Positions 1 to 8,500 of a stretch of DNA of 64,000 bases are shown in pieces; within the stretch, counting starts at the first letter, position 1; each line of letters begins with the position of its first letter. Source of the DNA: DASRQK01 sp964436635 (GTDB lineage Bacteria > Bacteroidota > Bacteroidia > Sphingobacteriales > Sphingobacteriaceae). The notes beneath the pieces are model-generated. The model worked only from the letters and a program-made list of their open reading frames with translations. It was not told the DNA's origin and did no database searches. The stretch spans positions 120,093-184,092 of the forward strand of contig CAYTDM010000002.1 in the NCBI GenBank assembly GCA_964436635.1, in the 5' to 3' direction. Both the position numbers and the translations under genes were made by a program.

Positions 1-25
1 TATAATCATTTATTATATCCTCTTA

Positions 26-2809
26 TTATTTGACGCCAGCACCCATTCTTGCAACATCCCAGGTCACGGTTAGCATAAAATACCTGCCAATGGTGTTGTA
101 AGAGTTCTGCTGGAAGGTGTTTCCAGATTGAAAGCGTCTGAATCCTTTATTTTGATTCAATAAATCATTAACAGTGAGCGTTAATATTAAACTTTCATCT
201 TCTAAGAATTTTTTAACCAGCCCCGGATTCACATCAAGTCGCTCGAACCTCTCATTAAAGGCTTTGGTTGGAGCCTCATACATATAATTGAATTCACTGA
301 CTAAAGAAAACTTGTTTGGTAAGAACCATTGAAAACCAGTGTTGGAATTAAAAGTAAAGCCTTCGCTATTGAATTCTGGTTGTAAGGAGTTGCTTAGGTT
401 TTGCCAACCTGGCCTTAAACCCACATAAAAATCAACGTTTTTAGTCGTGTTTTTACTAATGGCAAAATTTAATGATGTAGAGAATCGATTGTTTTCATTC
501 AACGCACCATTCACATAATTATAATAGTCGGAAACACTTAAATCTACTGTTAAATCGCTTTTCAACACTTTGTTTTTCGTTAAATCGAAACTCGTCATCC
601 CCATAAAATTATAATTTGTAGAGACTTCGTCCTCAAGGTTCACATATGTCGATGTACGAATCCCCGAAAGCGGATCGATCGTCACATTCGATTGAATGGA
701 ATTATGAGATTGAGAAACATCGGCACTGAAGTAGGTGTAGAAGCCCTGTAACATGTCGTAGGAACTATACGATGCTCCTAAACGATTGGTGTGTGCAGGC
801 GTTAGCGCTTCGTTACCAACGACAATATTTAATGGGTCGGTGTTCTCACGCAATGGATTGATTTGCGTTAGCGAAGGCAATTGATACGATCTAGAAGCGT
901 TTAAGGACACATTCTTTGATCTTGAAATATTGTATGTGTAACGAATATTCGGCACATAGGTTTGGAAGTCGCGTTTAATTTCTCGATCTAAATAATTATT
1001 ACGTTGGAAAAATTCATCGTGACGCACGCGATTAATAAAGTTAACTTCCCATTTCTCTGCTTTATAGCGCAAGGTCACGTTCGCTTGGTGTTGCGATCGC
1101 TCGAAATCAAAGTCATTGCTAAATGCATTGTCCTTAATGCTGTATTGACCATTGTTATCCTTATTATATGAGTCGTTTATAGAAGAACTATTGCTATTGG
1201 TCAAATCATAACCAAACCCAATGTTAAACTTGCTGGTGATAGGCTCCGTGTACGTAATGGATGTATTTATAACGTCGGTGGTTCGCTGAATGTCCTTCAT
1301 TTGGTCGATCAGCTGCGTGCTGTCCAATGCCCCGCCTCTGTATAAATTCGTGGTCGATTTTAAAAAGGAGGTTTCGTCATTCGTATTTCCATTTGCAACC
1401 ACATTAAGCGACAAGGAGCGACCTGGTTTTGCAAATTTTCTGGTTAAATAAGCGCGCACCGAGTAGTCGCTTTTCTCTGCATCGGAAAGCTGTAAACGTT
1501 GGTTGTCATTTAACAACGCATTTAAACCGTCCCTTGTTTCCGCTCGAGTAGCAAGATTCGATTCAGATTGGTCTCTTCCTACCGAAAAGTTCAAGGAAAG
1601 GGTGGTCAAAGAGTCCATTCTCCAATCGTAAGTGGCATTTACTTTATGACGATTTGCATCGGTAGAGCGGTCGGATGTGGTGTTTGAATTAATTTGTCCA
1701 TTTGGTAAATTATTCTGTGAAAGATTGTTTTCTTCTACATCGTTCCAAATTCTTCCGTATTTGTAATTCATGTTCAGTTTATACTTGTTTTGTTGCCAAG
1801 CATCCATAAAGCTGACACCTGAATTAAAGGCTCTCGGGTGGCCTTTTCCGTCCCAATAACTAAAGGCGTCCATGCCTCCAGACATAAAGTACATCGCCCC
1901 GTCTTCTGTAAACCCACTTTGAGAATCTGAAAAATTAAAGCGCTCACTGTCTTGCCAGCCCAAAGAAATTTCTCCGGTATTCGAACCCACTGCAAAGGCG
2001 GAAATTTTTTGACTTCCTTTAAATTTATTAAACGCTAATCGGCCTAAGTAATGGCCCAATTCATCGCCTGCACCACCCCCAACATCAGCTTTTCCAAACC
2101 AACCGTGCTTTGCATCCTCTTTCAAGGTGACATTAATGGTTTGTTGACGAATCCCGTCGTCCACTCCTGTTCGTTCTGCGGCCTCCGATTTCTTTTCAAA
2201 TACCTGAACTTTGTCGACCATGTCCGAACGAATGTTGCGGGTGACTAAGGTCGGGTCGTTGCCAAAGAATTCCTCACCATCGACCAATACTTTTTCTACC
2301 GTTTTCCCTTGCGCAGTGATGTTTCCTTTTTCGTCGACGGTAATCCCAGGCAAGACTTTTAAAAGGTCTTCCACTTTGGCATTTTTTTCAACGACAAAGC
2401 TGGATGCATCGTATTCCGTGGTATCCCCTTTCATGACGATCGGAATCTTCCCAGTCACCAACACTTCCTCTAAAATATGCGCCACACTGGATAATCCTAT
2501 GGTTCCTAAGTCCGAGGGATCGCTCGGCAACACGACTCGGTTATATTCCCCATATTTTGGGTAGGTAATTAATAATAAAAACGAACCCGCCTCTGGTTTT
2601 ACAATCGAAAACTTACCGTTTTCATCTGCACGCGCATGCGCAATCAATACCGAATCCTGTGCGTTTAACAAGACCACACTGGCTAAGGCCAGTTTTTGAT
2701 TGTCTGCTGCGTCGACTACAGTTCCTTTAAAAGTGGATTGTGCAACTAATTGAAAAGGAATTGGAAATAATCCAAAAAGAAATAGAATCTGGTAAATTTT
2801 TAACTTCAT
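26..2809 (-). CDS. Outer-membrane beta-barrel TonB-type receptor
   Basis: Large outer-membrane beta-barrel protein of the Bacteroidota TonB-receptor-like class. From the chosen ATG at 2809 (MKLKIYQILFLFG) there is a signal peptide ending near VAQ, then a carboxypeptidase-regulatory-like domain (FKGTVVDA...ADENGKF), a plug-like stretch with VEDLLKVLPGITV and VLVDGEEFFGNDP, and then about 650 residues of alternating, aromatic-rich beta-strand sequence. The frame stays open to 2851, but the extra 14 residues would precede the signal peptide, so the shorter start is preferred. No SusD partner is adjacent, so the substrate cannot be read from context. The gene is intact and monocistronic, reading out of the left edge of the window. 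The family call is firm and the ligand is unknown. Confidence 0.85.
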   Translation of the reverse strand: MKLKIYQILFLFGLFPIPFQLVAQSTFKGTVVDAADNQKLALASVVLLNAQDSVLIAHARADENGKFSIVKPEAGSFLLLITYPKYGEYNRVVLPSDPSDLGTIGLSSVAHILEEVLVTGKIPIVMKGDTTEYDASSFVVEKNAKVEDLLKVLPGITVDEKGNITAQGKTVEKVLVDGEEFFGNDPTLVTRNIRSDMVDKVQVFEKKSEAAERTGVDDGIRQQTINVTLKEDAKHGWFGKADVGGGAGDELGHYLGRLAFNKFKGSQKISAFAVGSNTGEISLGWQDSERFNFSDSQSGFTEDGAMYFMSGGMDAFSYWDGKGHPRAFNSGVSFMDAWQQNKYKLNMNYKYGRIWNDVEENNLSQNNLPNGQINSNTTSDRSTDANRHKVNATYDWRMDSLTTLSLNFSVGRDQSESNLATRAETRDGLNALLNDNQRLQLSDAEKSDYSVRAYLTRKFAKPGRSLSLNVVANGNTNDETSFLKSTTNLYRGGALDSTQLIDQMKDIQRTTDVINTSITYTEPITSKFNIGFGYDLTNSNSSSINDSYNKDNNGQYSIKDNAFSNDFDFERSQHQANVTLRYKAEKWEVNFINRVRHDEFFQRNNYLDREIKRDFQTYVPNIRYTYNISRSKNVSLNASRSYQLPSLTQINPLRENTDPLNIVVGNEALTPAHTNRLGASYSSYDMLQGFYTYFSADVSQSHNSIQSNVTIDPLSGIRTSTYVNLEDEVSTNYNFMGMTSFDLTKNKVLKSDLTVDLSVSDYYNYVNGALNENNRFSTSLNFAISKNTTKNVDFYVGLRPGWQNLSNSLQPEFNSEGFTFNSNTGFQWFLPNKFSLVSEFNYMYEAPTKAFNERFERLDVNPGLVKKFLEDESLILTLTVNDLLNQNKGFRRFQSGNTFQQNSYNTIGRYFMLTVTWDVARMGAGVK

Positions 2810-2949
2810 AGATGGTAATTTAGACTGATGTTTTGAAGCTATGCCGGGCACAGATCGAGCCCAACACTTAGTGCTTTACTATAGGACGTCAACCATAACA
2901 TTTTGTTACAATTACGATTAATTTATTAGATAATTTGTAGGTTTGTGAT

Positions 2950-3678
2950 ATGCCTTTCGGAAATTTATACCTGATTCCTGTGCCGTTGTCAGATGGAGCG
3001 ACGAGCGCCTCTTTTACTTCTTTCGCTACGCAAACGATTCAAGAAATCGACGAATACATTGTAGAAAACGAGAAAACCGCCAGAAAGTTTTTAAAAGAAG
3101 CAGGGATTAAAACTCCGCAAAGCGCGCTGATTTTACACGATTATGGGAAACACCAGCGGGATAAAATTCCTGTAAAAGGCTTTTTGAACGCTGCTTTGAA
3201 GGGCAAAAACATAGGATTAATGAGTGAAGCCGGGTGTCCTGCTATTGCAGATCCGGGTTCGGAGATCGTGGCAGAAGCACATCGTTTAGGGATTCGCGTC
3301 GTGCCTTTGGTCGGACCGAATTCCATGGTTTTGGCTTTGATGGCTTCTGGTTTGAATGGTCAATCCTTTGCTTTTCAAGGGTATTTGCCGATCGACAAGG
3401 CTTTGCGTAGCAAAAAAATAAAGGAACTCGAGAAGGAATCCATCGCAAGGAAGCAAACGCAACTGTTCATAGAGACTCCGTTTAGAAATGACGCTCTGTT
3501 TGAGGAACTGTTGAGGACCCTGCAAGCGAAAACCATGCTGTGTGTGGCCGTTTCTTTGACTGGAGAGGACGAACTGGTGCTGACAAAATCAGTGGCCGAA
3601 TGGAAGAATTTCTTGCGCGCGCAACCAGATAAATTGGCTTTACATAAGCGTCCAGCCATCTTTTTGTTTTTGGGATAA
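2950..3678 (+). CDS. SAM-dependent methyltransferase, RsmI-like tetrapyrrole-methylase fold
   Basis: A 242-residue protein beginning MPFGNLYLIPVPLSDG, the opening strand and turn of the tetrapyrrole-methylase/RsmI class (compare GTLYLVATPIGN). It also has the internal motif GLMSEAGCPAIADPGSEIV, which corresponds to the SAM-binding region of RsmI (SDAGTPLISDPG), and PLVGPNSMVLALMASGL. RsmI 2'-O-methylates C1402 of 16S rRNA. This shorter Bacteroidota relative lacks the canonical AEDTR segment, having VENEKTARKFLKEAG in its place, so the exact substrate may differ. It lies 12 bases upstream of the FAD monooxygenase on the same strand and is probably co-transcribed. The fold is confident; rRNA specificity is inferred. 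Confidence 0.8.
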   Translation: MPFGNLYLIPVPLSDGATSASFTSFATQTIQEIDEYIVENEKTARKFLKEAGIKTPQSALILHDYGKHQRDKIPVKGFLNAALKGKNIGLMSEAGCPAIADPGSEIVAEAHRLGIRVVPLVGPNSMVLALMASGLNGQSFAFQGYLPIDKALRSKKIKELEKESIARKQTQLFIETPFRNDALFEELLRTLQAKTMLCVAVSLTGEDELVLTKSVAEWKNFLRAQPDKLALHKRPAIFLFLG

Positions 3679-3690
3679 GGAAAAAATAGG

Positions 3691-5484
3691 ATGAACCCGC
3701 CTAATGTTTTAATTGTAGGTGCAGGATTGGATGGCTTAATGATGGCCGCCCAATTGCTTCACCATGGGATTCAACCGACGATCATTGATAAAAAATTTGG
3801 CCCCCAAAAGGATAGCCAAGAATTTATTCAGCTCACACCTAAGGGGCTGGAGCTTTTGGCGCAGTTGGGATTATTCGACGCGGACGATCAGAAAGGGCAT
3901 CGATATTCTTATTTACAAGATTATACTCGTAAGGAAGCGTTTGCATTCGGCTTGTATTTAAGCGATTTTACTTCATTTCCGTATTTCTCGATTTGGCCTT
4001 TCAACGAATTAGAACAACGGCTGATGCGCTATTTAACGCAACATGCTTGTAAAATTAATTGGGGCACCGAGGCGCTGAGTTTGGTTGAAAAGGAGGCGGA
4101 AGTGCTGGTGGAGTGGGCTGCGGACCATGCTGAGCCTGCGGACCATGCTGAAGCGGCGGACCATGCTGAAACGGCGGACCATGTTGAGGCGGCGGATGGA
4201 TTGCGGTCTTTTTCAGCTGCGCAAAAGCCAGAATCACATCGTTTTACTTGGGTAATTGGCGCCGATGGAAAGAATAGTTTTGTTCGAAAAAGCCTTGGAA
4301 TAGCGCTGAGTCCTAACGATGTTAAGGGGGATTTCAGAAAGAACGTTGGTTTATTTCTTTTAAAGCACTCCACTCAGGACGAGGAGCCCTTTTTAGCCAC
4401 CAATGATCATCCCTTATCAACGATTCGACGGTTTTATGAAAGTGACCTGCATGGGGCAGTGTATCCGCTAACTAATAATCGTTCATTCATGCTTGTGCAA
4501 ACGAAACAGCCTTCCCATACAGAGGATGAGATTCGTGCCTGGATGAAGGGTTTTATTTATCAAGCGCCTGATTCCATAGAGATTGTATGGGAAAAGTGGG
4601 AGTCAAAACCGCAGAGCTTAAGCAATCAGGTATTTAGCAGACGCGTGTTTTTGATTGGTGCTGCGGCAGCAGGAGAAAACTTGAAATATGAGGCGCGATT
4701 TTTTGGCACAGACGAGGGATTTCAAGACGCAGGGAATTTGGGTTGGAAATTGGCTGGCGTGATGAGGGGTTTGTTGGACAAAAAGATGTTGCGAAGCTAC
4801 ACATTTGAACGCGGCACATTGGCGAGAGAAACGCTTGATGGCTCGAGGCAAAAATATTTTCCGCTTGACCTTCCCGGATTTCGGCGCAGAAGTTTTTGGG
4901 ATCACGCAGCCGATGTACTTAATCGCGGATTTTTTAAAGGGTTGCGTGTTAAAAGCGCGCGCGAAAAGAGTGAGCACACTAAAAGCAGGCATGTTAATAG
5001 CGAGCGAGAAAATTATAAAGAGGCGATGTGGGTCCGAAATTCCGCAAACTTAAAGACCCATTATAGAAATTCACCTCTTTCCGTGCATTATGCCTTGTCA
5101 GCCAAAATTAAATCGGGAGACCGAATGCCGTACTTGCCGTTATATCACGAAAAACAAAAGGACTGGGTAGACACGCATCAAATCTTCCCAAAAACGGGGT
5201 TTACTTTGCTGATTTTAGGCAATGTCAGCCAACAATTATTGCATATTTTAGGGCAGTGGATCAAGCAAAAATATCCGCAAGGGCTTCATTTATACTATGT
5301 TCCTTACAGCGAAAAGAATCAGGCGCTGTTTGATGAGTTTGAGTTAACCCCTCCCCGCACCTTGGCGATGTTGCTGAGGCCCGACCGACACATCGCTTTT
5401 ATGACTAATTCATTAAGCATCGATGTGCTGGATAATTACTTAGGCGAGATCCTTGGGCTGAACCGCTACCGTCATTTTGAATAA
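3691..5484 (+). CDS. FAD-dependent monooxygenase-like protein with altered GD motif
   Basis: A 597-residue protein of the aromatic-ring hydroxylase (PheA/TfdB-like) flavoprotein family. Visible: an N-terminal Rossmann GxGxxG (IVGAGLDGLMMAAQLL), the DG motif (VIGADGKNSFVRKSLG), the late helix FQDAGNLGWKLAGVM typical of this family, and a C-terminal thioredoxin-like region. Two oddities. The usual GDAAH flavin-ribityl motif reads RVFLIGAAAAGEN, so the conserved Asp and His are missing. And a low-complexity insert (ADHAEPADHAEAADHAE and onward) made of four 18-bp units interrupts the region before the DG motif. Hydroxylase activity should not be assumed. It follows the methyltransferase by 12 bases, and its end overlaps the open frame of the next gene. 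Confidence 0.8.
   Translation: MNPPNVLIVGAGLDGLMMAAQLLHHGIQPTIIDKKFGPQKDSQEFIQLTPKGLELLAQLGLFDADDQKGHRYSYLQDYTRKEAFAFGLYLSDFTSFPYFSIWPFNELEQRLMRYLTQHACKINWGTEALSLVEKEAEVLVEWAADHAEPADHAEAADHAETADHVEAADGLRSFSAAQKPESHRFTWVIGADGKNSFVRKSLGIALSPNDVKGDFRKNVGLFLLKHSTQDEEPFLATNDHPLSTIRRFYESDLHGAVYPLTNNRSFMLVQTKQPSHTEDEIRAWMKGFIYQAPDSIEIVWEKWESKPQSLSNQVFSRRVFLIGAAAAGENLKYEARFFGTDEGFQDAGNLGWKLAGVMRGLLDKKMLRSYTFERGTLARETLDGSRQKYFPLDLPGFRRRSFWDHAADVLNRGFFKGLRVKSAREKSEHTKSRHVNSERENYKEAMWVRNSANLKTHYRNSPLSVHYALSAKIKSGDRMPYLPLYHEKQKDWVDTHQIFPKTGFTLLILGNVSQQLLHILGQWIKQKYPQGLHLYYVPYSEKNQALFDEFELTPPRTLAMLLRPDRHIAFMTNSLSIDVLDNYLGEILGLNRYRHFE
4120..4191 (+). repeat. Four tandem 18-bp units inside the monooxygenase gene
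   Basis: Units start at 4120, 4138, 4156 and 4174, each a variant of gcggaccatgctgaagcg, and together encode an Ala-Asp-His-Ala/Val-Glu-x repeat. The period is a multiple of three, so the frame is kept. Units differ at a few positions, consistent with slippage expansion followed by drift. Confidence 0.95.
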
Positions 5485-5512
5485 TCCGAAAATTCCTCTT
5501 ATTTTTACAGCA

Positions 5513-5992
5513 ATGGATATGAAAATGGAAAACCTTTCACCAGACATGCTTCAGGCCGTTTGGGTGCTGTTGTTAGCGGGAATAGTTGTGTGGCTGCTCT
5601 ACGCAAACACAGCGCGGAAATTACTTTTATTGATTCATCCAGAAAATCGCTTTATGAAACCCAACCAGGTTTGGTGGCTGGCGATACCGTTTTTAAACGT
5701 GTATTGGAACTTTGTAGTCGTCAACCACATTGCGAATTCGCTGAATAATGAGTTTTTTGACAGAAAAATAGCGGAAGAGGAGATGCCAGGGAAAAGCAGA
5801 GGAATTTTATATGCTTGGATGTATATGTTGTCTCACATTCCCTTTCCAGGTTTTTTACTTTTAACTTTTTCAACCTTGAGTGTCGTATATTTTATCCAAT
5901 ATTGGGTGAAATTAGCTAATTTTAAGAATCTCCTTTTAGAGCATAATAAAATTATAAAGGAAACGGATGATGAAACTGCACGAATTAACTAA
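5513..5992 (+). CDS. Small polytopic membrane protein of unknown function
   Basis: About 160 residues with hydrophobic segments near AVWVLLLAGIVVWLLY, QVWWLAIPFLNVYWNFVVV and FLLLTFSTLSVVYFIQYW, so three to four membrane helices, with a charged C-terminal tail. The arrangement resembles small DUF4328-like membrane proteins, but I cannot assign it with certainty. The frame is open from 5477, but ATGs at 5513, 5519 and 5525 cluster just before the first helix and 5513 is a reasonable start; the longer form would overlap the monooxygenase. Its 3' end overlaps the NIF3 gene by 26 bases, which implies co-transcription and probably translational coupling. Function unknown. Confidence 0.7.
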   Translation: MDMKMENLSPDMLQAVWVLLLAGIVVWLLYANTARKLLLLIHPENRFMKPNQVWWLAIPFLNVYWNFVVVNHIANSLNNEFFDRKIAEEEMPGKSRGILYAWMYMLSHIPFPGFLLLTFSTLSVVYFIQYWVKLANFKNLLLEHNKIIKETDDETARIN

Positions 5993-7067
5993 TTATTTAG
6001 AGGAGATGGCGCCATTAGCTTGGCAGGAATCGTATGATAATTCGGGCTTAATCGTCGGCCAACCCGATATGGAAATCAGCAGCGCGATCATTTCTTTGGA
6101 TTGTACCGAGGAGGTCGTGGAAGAAGCCATTCAACGCGGAGCCAATTTGATTATTTCACACCACCCCATCGTTTTTAAAGGTTTAAAGCGTTTTAATGGG
6201 TCAAATTACGTAGAAAGAGTGGTGATGAAAGCCATTCGGCACGACATCGCAATCTATGCCATTCACACGAATTTGGATAATGTTGCGCTGGGCGTAAATA
6301 ATAAAATCGCCGATCGATTGATGTTGGAAAACCGTCAGATTTTGGCACCGAAAAAGCAGGTCTTGCAAAAATTGGTTACTTATGTGCCGGTTGCGCAAGC
6401 AGAAGAAGTAAGAAATGCACTCTTCCATGCGGGAGCAGGAAAACTGGGTAAATACGGGGATTGCAGCTTTAATACGCCAGGAACGGGAACTTTTAAAGCC
6501 TTAGCTGGCGCAAATCCTTTCGTAGGGGAGATCGGCGAACGCCATCAGGAAGAAGAGATTCGGGTGGAGGTGCTTCTGCCGGCGAACATTCAGCGAAAGG
6601 TGGTGGCCGCTTTGAAGCAAGCGCATCCTTATGAAGAGGTGGCGTATGAAATCCTTACCATTGAAAATCAATATTTTGAACTTGGAAGTGGGATGGTTGG
6701 AACCCTGGCAGAGCCCATGAACCCGATTGGGTTTTTGGCTTATTTGAAAAAGGAACTGAACGCGCAAGTCATTCGACACACGACCCTCCCCCAGCATAAA
6801 ATTCAAAAAATAGCCGTTTGCGGAGGTAGTGGAAGCTTTTTGCTTCAAGATGCGATTCGATCAGGGGCTGATGTGTTTGTCACATCGGATTTTAAATACC
6901 ATGAATTCTTTGATGCGGAAGGAAAAATTGTGATTGCAGATATCGGACATTTTGAAAGCGAACAGTTTACGCAAGAATTATTGTTGGAAGTAATTCAAAA
7001 AAAATTCCCTACCTTTGCAGTCCGTTTGACGGAAAAACAAACAAACCCAATAAATTACTACATTTAA
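5967..7067 (+). CDS. NIF3-like dinuclear metal-centre protein
   Basis: A 366-residue NIF3/YbgI family protein with the Bacteroidota inserted central domain. Metal-ligand motifs are visible: LIISHHPIVFKGLK near residues 69-82 (the HH pair), AIHTNLDNV near 108, and the C-terminal DIGHFESEQF (His and Glu). Members form hexameric toroids with two metal ions; their physiological substrate is unsettled, and a GTP cyclohydrolase-like role has been proposed. It normally precedes a C4 zinc-ribbon gene in Bacteroidota; here the two are separated by element 1. The last codons (PINYYI then TAA) overlap the element's left attachment repeat. The sequence of the right junction predicts that the uninterrupted gene would end PINYYS then TAG, so integration rewrote only the final residue. 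Confidence 0.93.
   Translation: MMKLHELTNYLEEMAPLAWQESYDNSGLIVGQPDMEISSAIISLDCTEEVVEEAIQRGANLIISHHPIVFKGLKRFNGSNYVERVVMKAIRHDIAIYAIHTNLDNVALGVNNKIADRLMLENRQILAPKKQVLQKLVTYVPVAQAEEVRNALFHAGAGKLGKYGDCSFNTPGTGTFKALAGANPFVGEIGERHQEEEIRVEVLLPANIQRKVVAALKQAHPYEEVAYEILTIENQYFELGSGMVGTLAEPMNPIGFLAYLKKELNAQVIRHTTLPQHKIQKIAVCGGSGSFLLQDAIRSGADVFVTSDFKYHEFFDAEGKIVIADIGHFESEQFTQELLLEVIQKKFPTFAVRLTEKQTNPINYYI
7047..7062 (+). repeat. attL of element 1
   Basis: The 16-bp sequence ccaataaattactaca at the 3' end of nif3 is repeated exactly at 15139-15154, immediately upstream of the zinc-ribbon gene. Together with the integrase just inside the left end, this marks a site-specific integration. The repeat covers nif3 codons for P-I-N-Y-Y. 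Confidence 0.85.
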
Positions 7068-7092
7068 TATATCGCATTTTTTATAAATTTGA

Positions 7093-7124
7093 GGGGGTTA
7101 AACACTGTTTTAACCCCCTTTTTT
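7093..7124 (+). terminator. Strong intrinsic terminator inside the left end of element 1
   Basis: A perfect 10-bp stem, gggggttaaa pairing with tttaaccccc, with a 6-nt loop, followed by six T. It lies 25 bases after the nif3 stop but inside the element, so it would insulate element genes from nif3 transcription. Confidence 0.85.
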
Positions 7125-7141
7125 GTTTCAAATTTATAGGA

Positions 7142-7170
7142 TTGATACAACTTATGATACACAAAATTTT
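7142..7170 (+). promoter_or_regulatory. Putative integrase arm-type repeats, left end
   Basis: Two TGATACA copies 12 bp apart, followed by acaaaatttt. The same arrangement, in the same orientation and with the same 12-bp spacing, occurs inside the right end at 15066-15096. Position and pairing suggest recombinase or directionality-factor binding sites. Confidence 0.5.
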
Positions 7171-7260
7171 GCCAATGAAGCCATATTACCTAAATGAAAA
7201 ATATAGGTTTACAGAACCTAAAGTGTCCAAATCAACAAAAATAATAAGTGGACAATATTT

Positions 7261-8442
7261 GTGTACTACTACATTGAAAAGGATAGACATCCCTTGCGAT
7301 TTTCGCAAGGGCTGAACCAAGATTATTTTCGTGGTGTTTCAATACATGGTGTTAAAGAAGCGAAAAAAAGGAACAAAGAAAGAGAGCAAATTGCATTGCA
7401 GATAATCAATCAAGTAAAAGAGTGGATTGAGAATCGTGAATTTGATCCGGGAACCAAAGCATTTAAGTTACCAGAGAATGAAGTAAGCCTAAATGAATAC
7501 CTGGACAAATTTTTTGATTATAAATGCAGGGAAAGTATTAGCCCCAACACGTTGAAACAATATAAAGCTAAGCTGAATTCTTTTAAAGATTATTTGAATA
7601 AAAGAGGCAAGAAAGACATCAAACTGAAAGAAGCGGGGAAAGACCTGTACGTTGATTATTTTCAGGAGATCAAAGCCAATAGCCGAGTGAATTGGCATAA
7701 TGGGTTGCTTATTTTCCATAGAATGTTCTATAAATGGCTCACGGACATAGAGGAAGTGCAAAACTCTAATCCAACGAAAATTATCAGAACATTGCCTAAG
7801 GAAGACATTGTTATGCACAAAGCTATTAACCGAGATTTAGTAGCAGAAAGTTTCGATCAAATTGAGCGGTATGGGTCAAATATTCTGAGGTTGATGTGTG
7901 AATTTATATTTTATACGTTGCATCGTCCCAATACTTTGGTGCAGATTCAACGGAAAGACATTGATCTAAAAAACGGAACAATAAATATCTCCGCTTCTAT
8001 AATTAAGACAGGAAAGGGTGTCATTTTGAAATTGCATGATAAACTATTGGAAATTTTAAACAGCTATCTTTTGATTAACGAAGTACATCCTGACTGGTAC
8101 TTGTTTGGATATGATAGAGTTGAAAGCATAAGAGGAACGAAAAGGGGGTTTAGTCTTTTTGCATCAGAAAAGAGTAATGAAACATTCTATTCTCAAAAAT
8201 TTCAACATTTTGTAAACGAACAAATTGTCAAGGCGTACAAAAGTGACGAATCAATACCTAACATCTTTTTTTCAGGATCTACGACCTTGTATGGGTATAA
8301 GCATAGTGGCGTAGTTTTTTTACGAAATGCAGGCTGGACATTAGAGCAGATTATACAGTTAACGGGACATAAAGATACCGATATTGTCAAATGGTACGGC
8401 AGAGAGTATAAGCCCACACTTCCGGCATTCCCCTCGCTTTAA
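7261..8442 (+). CDS. Tyrosine recombinase of element 1, probable N-terminal frameshift
   Basis: Integrase with an N-terminal SAM-like/arm region (LNEYLDKFFDYKCRESISPNTLKQYKAKL, residues about 75-105) and a C-terminal catalytic domain. Catalytic landmarks: Arg in YTLHRPNTLVQI, the KHSG segment (LYGYKHSGVVFLRNAG) in place of the usual RHT, His in LTGHKDTDIV, and the nucleophile candidate Tyr in KWYGREY. The frame opens without an ATG and GTG at 7261 is only a formal start. In the next frame an ATG at 7175 encodes MKPYYLNEKYRFTEPKVSKS, which reads like the missing first beta strand of this family, so a single-base frameshift around 7240-7258 is likely. The gene may therefore be inactive or poorly expressed. 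Its position beside attL fits its role. Confidence 0.8.
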   Translation: MYYYIEKDRHPLRFSQGLNQDYFRGVSIHGVKEAKKRNKEREQIALQIINQVKEWIENREFDPGTKAFKLPENEVSLNEYLDKFFDYKCRESISPNTLKQYKAKLNSFKDYLNKRGKKDIKLKEAGKDLYVDYFQEIKANSRVNWHNGLLIFHRMFYKWLTDIEEVQNSNPTKIIRTLPKEDIVMHKAINRDLVAESFDQIERYGSNILRLMCEFIFYTLHRPNTLVQIQRKDIDLKNGTINISASIIKTGKGVILKLHDKLLEILNSYLLINEVHPDWYLFGYDRVESIRGTKRGFSLFASEKSNETFYSQKFQHFVNEQIVKAYKSDESIPNIFFSGSTTLYGYKHSGVVFLRNAGWTLEQIIQLTGHKDTDIVKWYGREYKPTLPAFPSL

Positions 8443-8500
8443 GGAATTGTCATGGATACACTCTCATGAACTGAAATATTCAATTCAACGTAAGATACAA

